From Bolinopsis microptera (taxonomy: Eukaryota > Ctenophora > Tentaculata > Lobata > Bolinopsidae): a stretch of 64,000 nt of DNA. The stretch covers positions 3,472,001 through 3,536,000 of the forward strand of contig NC_087074.1 of assembly GCF_026151205.1 (NCBI RefSeq). Reading direction: 5' to 3'. Each line of letters begins with the position of its first letter. Positions within the stretch are counted from its first letter, which is position 1. Below are positions 1 through 11,052 of this stretch, one piece after another. Under the pieces are notes generated by a model. It had not been told where the DNA came from. It did no database searches and saw nothing but the letters and a program-made list of their open reading frames with translations. Position numbers and translations under genes: made by a program.

Positions 1-595
1 CAATCCGCGCAATTTGTGGATTGGAGTGTGCCTTTCGGTAGAAATATAACTTGCACGTACCAAAGCACATTATCCCCAAATTAAATTGCACGCATTGCAA
101 AAGCGTTTTAAAAACTTGCTTGAGCTTGGCTGTAAGCGTGCCTTTCTTTTATACTATAAGTTATAGTTATACTATGCGCGGCGCTCTTTTCGAGATCCTG
201 CATGCAGTATGTGCTGCATACATTGCATGCATTATATATGAGAGGATCGAGCGAGCAATAGACTAGCGGCAAGCTAAATAATTTTAAAACTAATTCATGA
301 GCAAAGTTGGAGGACGTCCGGACGTCGTCGCGCGAAGACGAGAAAAATAATTGTAGCGGAGCTGCTACATGCTAACGCGACGGATGATACTCGTTTAAAT
401 GTTTGGGCCACGCCGGCACGCCGCGCCGAGTTGCAAAGAATTTTGAAATCTTCAATTACAAATTAATTGTTAATATAATAGTTTTATAACACTCTACATG
501 CTCAAATTCTAAAATTTTTCTAATTGGACTCCTGGCAGTTAAAACCATAAATCGAATAAATAAAATGTATTTCATATTTTTGAACGCTGATTCTA

Positions 596-1383
596 GGTAG
601 TGCGCCATCGACAGTGAACCGCGCGTGCCGACTGTAGGATGGTTTTTTAGCGCTAATTTCGGCCATCACAAAATTCTTGAAACAAATGCATATTGAGTAA
701 CCTTCCCTTGATCCAATTTGAACAAAAATTGGTAAGCTTACTCATAGACTTACAAGGAAAGTGTCCGAAAAATTTAAAACATATCCAACTAAGGGGTGCA
801 CGATAAAAAATAAACTTGCTCGGATTTTCAAAATTTTTGTACCATTGTTTTCTAGAGACTGTGGGAATTTTCACAGTACCAAATTTGTTTTACCTTTTTG
901 GAATGATCAGTGAGTATCGCCTAGGTGCCATATTTGATGGTGCGCGGCTTTTGGAGCAAAATTAGGTGTAAAAGTCGCGTAATTTCAAATTTGACGAAAT
1001 TCGTTGATTTTTGTCGTATTATTCTGTCATATCTCAGGTTGCTGTATATGAATTATGCCGAAAATTTGTCAGAACCTTCCAATTATACTTAACTACCGAA
1101 CCTAATTTAGTTGGGAGTGATTGGCTTTGATTAAGAGGTCTAAAAATGACAAAATAGGCATAAATTCGTTGATAACTCAAATTCTGACCATCGAAATGGC
1201 TCAAACTAAATTAGGTTCAGTAGAACATAAGTGTTTACGTAAGCAGACCAAATTTCAGCTAAATTGTTATATGGGAAGTATTATAACTTTTTGATTGTTT
1301 CCAAAATAATGTGCTGGCCGAAATACGAGCCAAAAAACATTCAATGGTCAGCGCGCGCGTCTTACGGTCGATGGCGCACTGCC
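596..1383. mobile_element. TA-flanked MITE nested in the foldback element
   Basis: The terminal inverted repeats read GGTAGTGCGCCATCGAC at 596-612 and its complement, with one mismatch, at 1367-1383. Both ends are flanked by TA (594-595 and 1384-1385). A TA target duplication is the usual mark of Tc1/mariner-type elements. The 788-bp interior has no long reading frame, so this is a non-autonomous copy. The two sets of ends (175/2010 and 596/1383) are concentric, which suggests insertion of one element into another. Confidence 0.6.
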
Positions 1384-1771
1384 TAATCCAACCATCAAAC
1401 ATTATGTTACAGCTAAAAGCAACGTATTTTGCCCCATTTTCATCACTATATCAACTTTACTGGGCCGCGCGCTCAGCCTGTCATTCCACCGAATTTCTAT
1501 TATTATATGAACATAATAGCCTGAGGTCCCCAGGTAATATTATAATCAACTCCGATATCCACCAAATTTATGACGATATTATATTGTATATAATAAGAAG
1601 TTGGCCTAATTTCTCGTTAGTATAGTGTATAGGGTTAGAGTTTTAGCATAATATGCTTCAGTTAGAGTTAGTATAGCCATAGGGTTAGAGTTGAGTCGGC
1701 GACAGACGCTGTATACCTCTTTTTATTTCGCGCGAAAGAAAAGATCAGAGGTAGGTATGATACAACGTGTT

Positions 1772-1885
1772 CACCTAACCATGTGCTTTCGCGCCACTGC
1801 GGGCGCGCTTGTTTTACCGCCGTGATCTGAGGTGGACGCGCGCTACTGCAAGCGCAAGGGCTCTGGATAGAGCAATACAACGTGT
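1772..1885. repeat. GC-rich dispersed repeat, copy 1
   Basis: The segment begins near CACCTAACCATGTGCTTTCG and ends near GGGCTCTGGATAGAGCAA. It is nearly identical to two blocks at 49409-49460 and 49657-49715, where about 195 bp of extra sequence separates the halves. It is much richer in CG than its surroundings. Its function is unknown and it is most simply a transposon fragment. Confidence 0.6.
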
Positions 1886-2035
1886 GTAGCAAGGTTATAC
1901 TTATATATTAGGGTCATGGTAATTTACCTAGCTTGCTAGTCTATTGCTCGCTCCTCTCACGTATATTATATTATATGAGTATGACTGAAGCTCGAAAAGA
2001 GCGCCGCGCATTGGGCCGGGCCGGGACTGGCGTGC

Positions 2036-2275
2036 CAGTTGGTTGACGATGTCAACCCATCGAGATCGTTGCTCAACGAATGCGAAGCAAGAATACTAGT
2101 TCGCGCGTTGATTCACGATGTCAATCCTTCGCAGCTCGGTGAGGCACAGTGGTGCATCTCCAATCTCGCCGATCTGCGAGAAGAATTATTTGATGCGCGG
2201 CGCGACCCAGTAGTGCATAACGCTACAAGTTCGCGCGGCGCGTCGAAGCGGCAAAGTCCTCCAAGCGTGCCAGGT
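2036..2275 (+). other. Exon-like open frame, unidentified
   Basis: An 80-codon open frame starts after the acceptor-like GTGCCAG at 2029-2035 and stops at the donor CCAG|GTAAGG at 2275/2276. It is GC-richer than the flanks. It holds two related segments, DDVNPSR and HDVNPSQ, about 25 residues apart. No family is recognised and no neighbouring exon was found, so it may be an exon of an unknown gene or a transposon remnant beside the foldback element. The longer frame runs to 2311 past the donor. Confidence 0.3.
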
Positions 2276-2311
2276 AAGGGTCACGATCAGAATAGAAGGT
2301 TAAGGTTTTGA

Positions 2312-4490
2312 ATAGTCATTCACAGCAATCTAGAGAAAGTTAAACTTAAAATATCTTCCTTATGTGGTCATGTCATGTGATCCGCAAAGTTACAAGTCTC
2401 AGACATGAAAATGTTTATATTTATAATGTTATAAGCCCAAACATCAAACGTTTGCACACTGACTTATATCATATATTATGGGCCACTAAGTTTTGTCCAC
2501 TCTCACTCCTTTTGATCTTAATTGTTAATTTTTTCCCACCCACATCAATCTTACTTCCTTCCATATCCTTGTTTCGGATCCCACTCCATATGTCTAAGTC
2601 CTCCTTTATCTAACTTTAATTTAAAGACTAATAACCTTGCTTCTTTTTTCCTCAAATCAAGACCCACAAATCTTATTCTGCTTACTTTAAGCTTAAATAT
2701 AATCAAAAGTAGAGGAATAGCTGCACCCAACAATTATGATTAATTAACGCTCTGAACCTACCGGCTACCCTAACATGAAAGTATCATCTCTTTCTGACAA
2801 ATAAAACCAATATTTGATATATATTTTGATGGAAAAGATGAGGAATATCTGAACTACAACTTAATTCAAATACATTAAACAAAATGGTAGCTATCATATT
2901 TTGATCGAAGCTGTAAATATTAGAATTTCATTTTATTGTAAATACTGATTTTCATAGACATTGAAAATGATATTACTAAAAACAGACGTGAAAAATAATA
3001 ATAAAGCTTAGTATAGTTTTGAACGGCTTTTGTGAAATTCATTAGGAGCTAAACTCTAAATATCATAAAATATTATTGTAATGAAAGATATATCAAACTC
3101 GAGATGAGATTAAGAAAGCGGGGAAAATGATAAAAATCGCAGATGTTATCGATAAAAATCCTCTCATTCACAAACGTAATTGTGACAAACATAATAATCC
3201 GCATCACCTGATCAATTTATTTTGGCAAGATGGCACAGTTTCGTTGTTTCCTTAACGTCTTTACAAGACAGCGATAGTAATAAGTATTAATGTTATTCAT
3301 CATTGTAATAAAAAAGAAGCACAAATTCTAGATTTTGGTAGTCGGAATTATCTATAATCCAACAGACGCATGTCTTCCAAAACTTGTCGAAACTGTGCCA
3401 TCTTGTCCGATTTTTTTTTGCAGTACAGCCCGAATCGTGCCACTAATCAAAGAGCAAGTAATTCTTTTAGTGCAGAATTTTAATGTTGTGATGATAAAAA
3501 TAGAAATCGGGCATTTAATTCGGGCTCCACTGGATAGACCTTTATTTTGTATCATTCGAAACTACAAAATCTTGGCAGGCGAACACTCAAAAACAGTATA
3601 ACATCGAGAATCTTTCAAATCCGCGACCCATACAGATGGATGTCAAGATTTTGCGTACGCTAATAGCATAATATAGCACCTTCATCTTCATCTTACTCTC
3701 GATGTACAAATTTTACAAACTGGTCTCTTCTAGACCTTTAAACGAAAATACACAAAATACATGTGAATAAGTATAACTAGCTCACGTAACGTCACCTTCC
3801 TACAGATTACGGAGTTTGTTTTAGTGTTCATAAATGTGTTGCATAATAAAAACGAAATCAATCTAACTAACAAATCTAGAAAATAAATTAATAGTTTACT
3901 CCATGCACAATGGATTGCATTTGCAATTATTAGGTTTAAGCTGAACAACTCAAGCTTATGAGGACATCAGAAAGTATTCGGACATCCTTAAATCCAGAAG
4001 ATTAATCATAAGATTAATACGATGAGACGTAATTTCGTCTAAACATTAAATTATTGAAGTTTTAGACATCCAAAAGGCACCAAGTGTAACTTCATCTAAG
4101 TGCAGGTATGATAGTTCAGAATGTAATTAATATTCTAAAGTGACCAATTTCCGATGTCCTCAACGATTACTAGGAACGAAACTATTTCCTAAAGCTGATG
4201 ATTTTATTTTTATCTGAGTGTTTCGTTTGATCAACCAAAAATTTAGGTTTTTCTCCCTGATGAGCAACTTAAAAAGTAGCCCAAAAGTAAGAAACCTAAA
4301 AAGGTTATCCAATGAAATAAAGGGAAGGTATGTTTAATATGTAGCTTCACTTGAAAATAGTTCATTTCCGGTAAGCTCAGTCGATGATATTATTATTGTT
4401 ATAACATATAGGTGAAAAACTCAAATACTCTAGTCCTAGTGTCACTCTGACAATATCGGTCTTGTCAGTTAGGTATAAGTTAGGTTTCAG
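2312..4490. other. Gene-poor spacer, 3' flank of the Notum gene
   Basis: This is AT-rich sequence with only short, low-complexity open frames on either strand. No splice-consistent exons, recognisable proteins, RNA genes or clear inverted repeats were found. It lies downstream of the Notum stop codon and probably includes that gene's 3' UTR at its right end. Confidence 0.5.
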
Positions 4491-7400
4491 TCATTTAATC
4501 TTCTCCCTAAAGGGAGAAACGCGAGCCAACGGTAATTTAAAAGTTGATTTCCACTCATAATAATCAGGTATTAGGGACGTCAACAGTATAGTATTGATAA
4601 TCCGGGTGCCCCCTGAAGTTTGGAGTGGTATAATATTTGCTGGCGTACGTGACGGGTTGCCGTCTCCAAGCCCAACTCGATCTTGCTGCGGCTGGAGTAT
4701 GCTCATCATCCAGAACAGATCTCGTCTCATGCAGCTCTCGTTACAGAGCGCATTGTCCTCACAGATGTCCATATTTCGTTTAGGACAAACTCCCATGTAC
4801 CAACATTCTATAGCTTTCAATAGGGTTACACCCCGCACTTTAACTTCCGAGAACAACCTGAAATTATTTAATTGTCTCAATTTTGAATTTGACCGGAATA
4901 AAATCGAAAAAAAAATCAGATCATCCAGTCTCGGTAGATTAAAATTATTTATAATTCACAGCTACCTTACGAGACATATTTAATCAAATGGTACGAAAGT
5001 CGGTGGTTTTTCGTAAAAAACACCATATTTTCGGACTATTTAGGTCACCGTCATTATTTTCCCCAAATTATTTTTCACGTATTTTCCTTAATTATGACTT
5101 CATCGATTTACTAGCAATATAGTAAGTTATAAATATGATTCATCAAACAAATGAACACTAGTATTCGATCATGAATTGCTTTAAAAATGATTCTGGACAC
5201 GTTCCATTAAAAGTAAGCAAGCTCTGTCACGATATAAACTACTATATTGGCCACGGCGGTGAAATTTCGGTAGTAGTGGAAAATAACAGACACCGTCGGT
5301 CTCCTATTCCGTCTGGAGGATTAGAAGTTAAGTTTAGACTAACTTTCAAAGGCTCCGGAGAAATTGTTTACAAGATGAAACAGCTGATCAGATAAGATCT
5401 TTGCATTTAATCTTCTCAAACATCGGGTTTCATTTTTGTAAGATAAGGAGACGGAAAAAATCCCCAAATACCATGATTTAATTTGGGGTACGAAATTTGG
5501 CGGTTTTGAAAAAAATTCCCATATTTCGTTCCCAAATCATTTAGGTCACCGGAATCATATCGAACATAAATATGTCTCGTAAGGTATTCCTGTACGGTTT
5601 TAAAACTATTCGAGTTTTTCATTTAACATTAAAACAAGTCCTTCATATTATGAAGTCAGGATGTGCATTGGCTCTGGTAGTGGTTAAAGCACTTCCATCC
5701 CAATACATAAGAATTGTTCACGATAACAGATGGCAATTGACCGACTATTTTTAGAATACTTCGTTTGACCACCTCAGACGGCAGATAGGAAATGGAAATT
5801 GCACGGGGGGCACAACGTGGCAGACCTGTAATACTTGCACTAGATTTATCTAGACTCCCAGACCCCAGTCATCAAGTCGGCATATTTATTGACTTTCTTT
5901 TTCATTGAAACTGAAGTAGAGTCGCTAGCCCTTTGATCGACAGATATTGATCATTAGGCAGTAGGCACTGGAGAAATTGCTTTAATTTAGGACAATCGAA
6001 TCCTTCATTCGCAGGAAGAAAGATTCACCGATCCAATGATTTAGATAATTGTATTACCAGAAAGGATGCTGGGTTCCACACTAAATTAGGTCCAATAACG
6101 GTATTTCCTAAGTGCTAATTTAAGGCAAATTGAAGAAACTAAGAAAAGACTTAAATCGTAGTTTAAGTCGTAAATTTCGTTGCACATGATCGCTCGAAGG
6201 GGTAATTGGTTGTAGTGGTGAGTGTTCGAAAGTATGAGGCTGTGTTGAATCAAATGCCAGGACAATGATCTTAGAGGTGGTAAAAGGTGGGACAATCCAG
6301 ACCATAATGGATGGACAATCTCTGTGACGACCTGCTGGAAATGGAGAACATTGCCAGTAGCAATGCCACAGCTGCAAGACACCATTTCTTCCGAGATCGT
6401 GGCCATGTTAAGATATAAAGTATGTTAATGACCAACGCCTCCCAGCAATTAACTGTTTTAATATAAAAATTCAAAATACCCAAAATAACTCACTTTGTAT
6501 TGCTGAGAATTCCATGTCCAAAGCAGGAAACGCCGAACACAGTGCTGAAAGGAAGGTACAGTCAACAAACAAAGCTAGCGATCCTTTCTGACGCTAATTT
6601 TACTAGTTCAGGGATAGTGCTGACAGGACTGCAGCACTTCTACAACAATATTTCTACAATTTCTTGCAAACGATCACAAGATACAAATCAATGTAGGGTA
6701 CTTGAACTTACGATAATAGTTGTTGATTAAAGATATGTTTGAGTTCTGAAAGGTGCAATATTGTTTTAGTAGTGTACTTACTCGAGTTTCCGGAGGGAAG
6801 ATTTTACTTGCTCTATAATTTTTCGTAGGACTTGATTGTTTGACCTGACAAAATACAAAATAATGATATCCATATTATTCTTGGATTCTAAGAAACGTCT
6901 TTATAACAACGTGAGCATTCCGATTTAATTGTGATAATTACAAAACAAAAAATGGGCACAAAAATGTCAAATTTGAATACTTACATTTCCCCGTACCAAT
7001 TTGAAAAGAAGATATCATTAATTTCGTATCCATGCATCTGAATCTGGATAGGATCATAATAAAATTGAACGATCATGATCGGTGCTGAAATACATTACTG
7101 TTACTGGTATGAAAGTCTGAAATTAACAAAAGACGGATCGAATTTAATTATAATGATACAAAGACTAAAGATCGTGGATCGCGGTTCGTAACTGATACGA
7201 ATGGTATTTAAATAATAGTCTGATAAATAATAAATAATCGCTTTATACTTATATAAGGTCTAAATTATGTCATCCACATTCCATGTCAACTAAACGCCAA
7301 TACTTTATCACAATTAAGAGAATGTTCAAATCATGGTTGAATTTTTTGAATTAAATGCTCATTACTTTTTATCAGTTGCTATTAGCGAAAAGAAATGTAA

Positions 7401-10400
7401 AACATCAAACAACGTTTTAGTCACCTTTAATTTTGGGGTAAATGTTGCTCCCATACAAGCATTTCCATTGATTGCCTTTGTTCAGCTCAAGGCATTTATT
7501 TCCAACTGTTTTGTTAACCTGCGAATAAATGTTCATTAATCGTCTAGCGAAATAAATCGGAATAAAAATCCCCTCCCTCAAAACTCGATAAGCATCAGTA
7601 AAATTACGTTGACAAATTTTCGCAAGGAAGTTTAAAACTCCAACACTTTTACAAACATCTTGATCAGAAAGCGTAGGATGGACTTTGCGTAGGAAGGCCT
7701 GATCATGAGGGAGGTTTTCTATTTACCTGCCAATTACGGAAGTTCCCCTGCTCCGCAGGTACGTTTCCGGTTTCTATGAACCAGCCGCTATCAGCAATCC
7801 CCCGCACCTCGGCTGTGCTGTTTACTTTCCGGAGTTGATTTGCAATATTGTCAATGTGAAACATCACTCCGACTCCGCCAGCACTGAGGAAAATCAGTAT
7901 CAGCAAACAATTATTATGTTGATAACATAAACATGATTTAGTAACAACCTAAGCGTGAGATTAGGGAGCGAGCAAATTTATTGGTTTTTTAAGCGTTTTC
8001 GGTATAGCCCTAAAACAGTACCAGAGACAAGTTTCTTAATTAATAAATGCAGTAATTCGGATTGTAAGAAAAATATAATAACATTTTAATAAAAAAGGAA
8101 AATAATAATAGTTATTATAGTAATAATCTCTTGCCGTAGTCGGCATAAATTAGGAATTCTGCAGAATTTCTGCCGACTAGCGCTTACTCTGCAGAATTAG
8201 CGTGGGAGATTAAAATATTTCGAATAGTTTCTTAATCCAAATCTTCCAAAATTTGTACGTGGGATCCGCCGGAGAGTGTTAGACTGTGTAGCAAACCTGG
8301 CTGATTCTACAGATATTTTCATATCAACAAGCGGTGCGAAGGAGACAATTTTTGACTTAATCTCATTAAAACTATGAATATAATTGATGCATGAAAGTAT
8401 TACTTTATTTATATTAGAGATAGATAAATAATGAAAGTATCGAAAATTATGGACAGACCAAGTAAAAACAACGTAAAAGTCGAAGTTCGACTTCGAACTG
8501 GGGTAATGCCAACTAAAATAAAATAATTATAATTCTGTCGTCACTAGTCATTAGTATTCGTATGAGTACTGGTAATTTATGATCTATACCGCATGGTTTT
8601 AACCTTACGTCCTCGAGTATTACGTCCTTGGGTATTCTAGACTATTCTAAATTGAGAACTCAAGAATAAATTAGCGTACATATTCTAGTTTGTCTATGTT
8701 TAGAATTTCTGCAGTTTTCCAATATAAAATTACAAACACTAAGGAAAAGGACTCTCATGAGCACCTTCAAAGGCCTCAAAAGCCTTCAAAGGCCGAGACC
8801 AACAGCGCGGAGCGAAGTTACTTGGGCGTAGCACCAAGTGGAGAAAAACACTATCACATGGAATAAAAGACAGATAAAATATCCTCTGATGTTTTAACTA
8901 AAGTTGGAAAATAAAATACCTGGTACCGGTAACTAAAACCCTTGTAGCTTCCCGCATACCGTCCTCTATCAAAGATTCTATCACGCGCTTTATCACCCTT
9001 GCACCCCGGAATCTCCAAACTGAAATGTCAATAGATACTCAACTTTTCAAACTCAACAGTCTAGTGATGACAGGCTGCTCATGCGTCCTTTTAACTTTCC
9101 AGTATGAATTTAGAATTAACAATTAAACGAAGCCGTATAGTGTGGAGTGCTGGTTCAACTACTAACTGATCAACTGAAGTATATAAAAAAACTATACCTT
9201 CATTTTCATCGTTCAGAGAGTCTCCTAGCCAAAGGTCGCTGGTACAATAAGGTATGTAGACTAGATTGGAGCCCCACGCCAGGGGGTTCATCAGCATATC
9301 TGTGGAGTCCAATATGCCCTGCCCTGAGGATACAACAATGAGTTACAGATGAGCGCGAACACATTATAGAGCACCCTGCTAAAAGCAGTACAAATCAGTT
9401 GACAGGTACTTGTGGCACGACCAGGTCAGCCTTGACTCTCTAAGATTTCTTACCCCGTTTATGAAGAGGCCAATGTCCACTGCCCATGAGGTCCCTGTCG
9501 TTTCTAAACCTCTCGGTGCATGTCTTCTCGTCGTTACAATAAAACCCGCCTGAATAGCAGGAATTGTTATTTGACAATGCCCCTCTTTTAACGCAAAAAA
9601 TGAATGTGGCTTGTTGGAGGCCGACAAAGGCAGGTTAAACTGGAGGTCATCAAAGGAAGGTAACCGCCCCTCAGGCAGGTGCTAAACTAACCGGCCACCT
9701 CCCGGAAAATTCCAGTAAAAGTCAGCTCACAATAACAGGACAGTTTTTGAAAATGTGCCAAATTTTGAACAAATTACCTTGAAGATAGATAACCCAGGTC
9801 TTTGGATCATGAACTTTTCGTATATAGTACCTGAAAAAGGGTTAAAGTCAGGAAGTTTCACGATAATATCTTCGAGTCTAATTTTCAATTTTCTCCCCCC
9901 GACAAGTCATGTGCCTGGATTGGCAGGAAGTTGGGAACATCAAAGGGACCCAGATAGTACAAGTAATCCTGATGATGTAACTAGAATGTGTGGTTTGGCA
10001 CTGAGGGTCATGACCTGACTGGGGCGGATCCTGTGGTTTCCAGTTTAGAGCTGATCAAAAGTTTGAGTCATGCCTGGTTTGATGCGGCTAGCCACGTGCC
10101 AGCGCCCTGGACCCCAGTCACTGTCATTTGTGTCGTTCAGTTTGGCGTATTAGTTCATCGTGGGATCCCTAGTTGAGTTTGCAACCTTATCCTTCGATTA
10201 TCGAGATGCAGATATTTTAATTTGATTCGAAAACTGCCTAGACCTTATAATGCGACTTATGATTGAGCAGAAGGATCGTCTGAAAGTTGGACCTTGGCAG
10301 AGTTTAAAACAGCCTTTAGGCGGTTTAAACAGCTCCCTATCATTATAAGGGTAACTATGTAACCTTCTTGACCGCAAAAAATCGTTTTCTTGGTTTTGAA

Positions 10401-11049
10401 AAAAGAGTCGACTAAATTTCTCGTTTATCATATTTTCAGAGGCGGCGACAACTAATTCCACAACGGACACTGGGATTCAGTTCAATTAGAAAATGATGAA
10501 TGACTATTTCAGTCGACAAGCTTGTTCTTAAATTCAGACAAAACTAAGAGAGAAGGTAGATGGAGGAGGCAATGTTAGTAAAACAGTATGTACGAAGGAG
10601 ACCAAACGACCGCAGGGTAAAAAATGTGATTACAACTCATGTGTTGCGCTAAAAAGTAGGGATCTGCATTACCCGGACACAATACAAAAGACGATTCCAG
10701 ACCCTCACACGGTAGGGACACGGAGACATCTTGTAAATTAAAATATTCGTGCCACCTCGCAACCTTACCCAGCATGTGTCCCGTCGTTGCAGACAGCGTC
10801 CCGATACTTGTGATGTTTCAGCTTCCTCAGGTACAGGTTAGGATCTTGCGAGCACCCCGGGCACATCTCTTCAATTTTCGGCACACTGTAACCTCGGGAG
10901 ATTTGTTCTTCCTCTGCGCTTAACAAGTCGCTGAACCCGTGGTAAGAGCGCCTCAATGGTCGGAGGTCTCTGCTGTGATGTTTGCGATTGAGTCGGGACC
11001 ACGACGTACGGAGAAGACTTAACAAGATCGTCAAATTTAATAGTAACAT
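4491..11049 (-). CDS. notum: Notum-like palmitoleoyl-protein carboxylesterase (11 exons)
   Basis: A secreted serine esterase; in animals Notum removes the palmitoleate from Wnt ligands and so damps Wnt signalling. Coding exons on minus, 5' to 3': 11049-10769, 9830-9778, 9549-9454, 9323-9198, 9019-8920, 7883-7727, 7518-7425, 7084-6985, 6844-6782, 6544-6494, 4857-4491. All junctions are GT-AG and phases match, giving 495 codons plus stop; human Notum is 496 aa. Residues 1-18 form a signal peptide (MLLLNLTILLSLLRTSWS). Conserved landmarks are VCNDGTHAGYY, LQGGFYCN, VYIPYCTSD, the nucleophile motif GTSAGG (Ser219, codon split by intron 5), IVQFYYD (Asp313) and SCFGHG (His367), so the triad is complete. 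The Ser-Asp spacing is about 14 residues shorter than in human, from a loop missing at the exon 6/7 junction. The start ATG directly follows a good acceptor (CTTTTTGCAG), so a 5' non-coding exon lies upstream. Intron 10 carries the MITE at 4965-5584. Confidence 0.93.
4965..5584. mobile_element. Tc1/mariner-type MITE in Notum intron 10
   Basis: The ends are perfect inverted repeats, CCTTACGAGACATATTTA at 4965-4982 and its complement at 5567-5584, each flanked by TA (4963-4964, 5585-5586). The inner arms are also related: AGGTCACCG near the left occurs again near the right. At 620 bp it is too short for a transposase. Unlike most MITEs it holds a 74-codon plus-strand open frame in its centre. 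Confidence 0.75.
5171..5395 (+). CDS. 74-aa ORF inside the MITE, unidentified
   Basis: An ATG-started frame of 74 codons lies in the centre of the TA-flanked MITE, away from its palindromic arms. Its composition looks protein-like, with segments such as HGGEISVVVENN and GGLEVKFRLTFKGSGEIVYK that alternate hydrophobic and charged residues like beta strands. I do not recognise the family. It could be a captured exon, a fragment of the parent element's protein, or chance. It lies antisense inside a Notum intron. Confidence 0.3.
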   Translation: MNCFKNDSGHVPLKVSKLCHDINYYIGHGGEISVVVENNRHRRSPIPSGGLEVKFRLTFKGSGEIVYKMKQLIR

Positions 11050-11052
11050 GGC

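Larger units (their letters stand above)
175..2010. mobile_element. Large palindrome-ended (foldback-like) element
   Basis: The sequence at 175-282 reappears inverted at 1923-2010. The outer match is TGCGCGGCGCTCTTTTCGAG and the inner match GAGCGAGCAATAGACTAG, separated by a diverged stretch. The pair encloses about 1.6 kb holding a second inverted-repeat element (596-1383) and one copy of a GC-rich dispersed repeat (1772-1885). No transposase reading frame is visible inside, so it looks non-autonomous. The target duplication at the outer ends is not clear. The long imperfect arms fit a foldback element; an inverted segmental duplication is the alternative. Confidence 0.6.

Noticed and set aside
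6120-6387. Possible last Notum exon on minus (in-phase with exon 10)
   Set aside because: It joins in phase, but its residues do not match the Notum C-terminus. The exon at 4857-4491 also joins in phase and matches well (VKVRGVTLLKAIECW, cysteine-rich tail).
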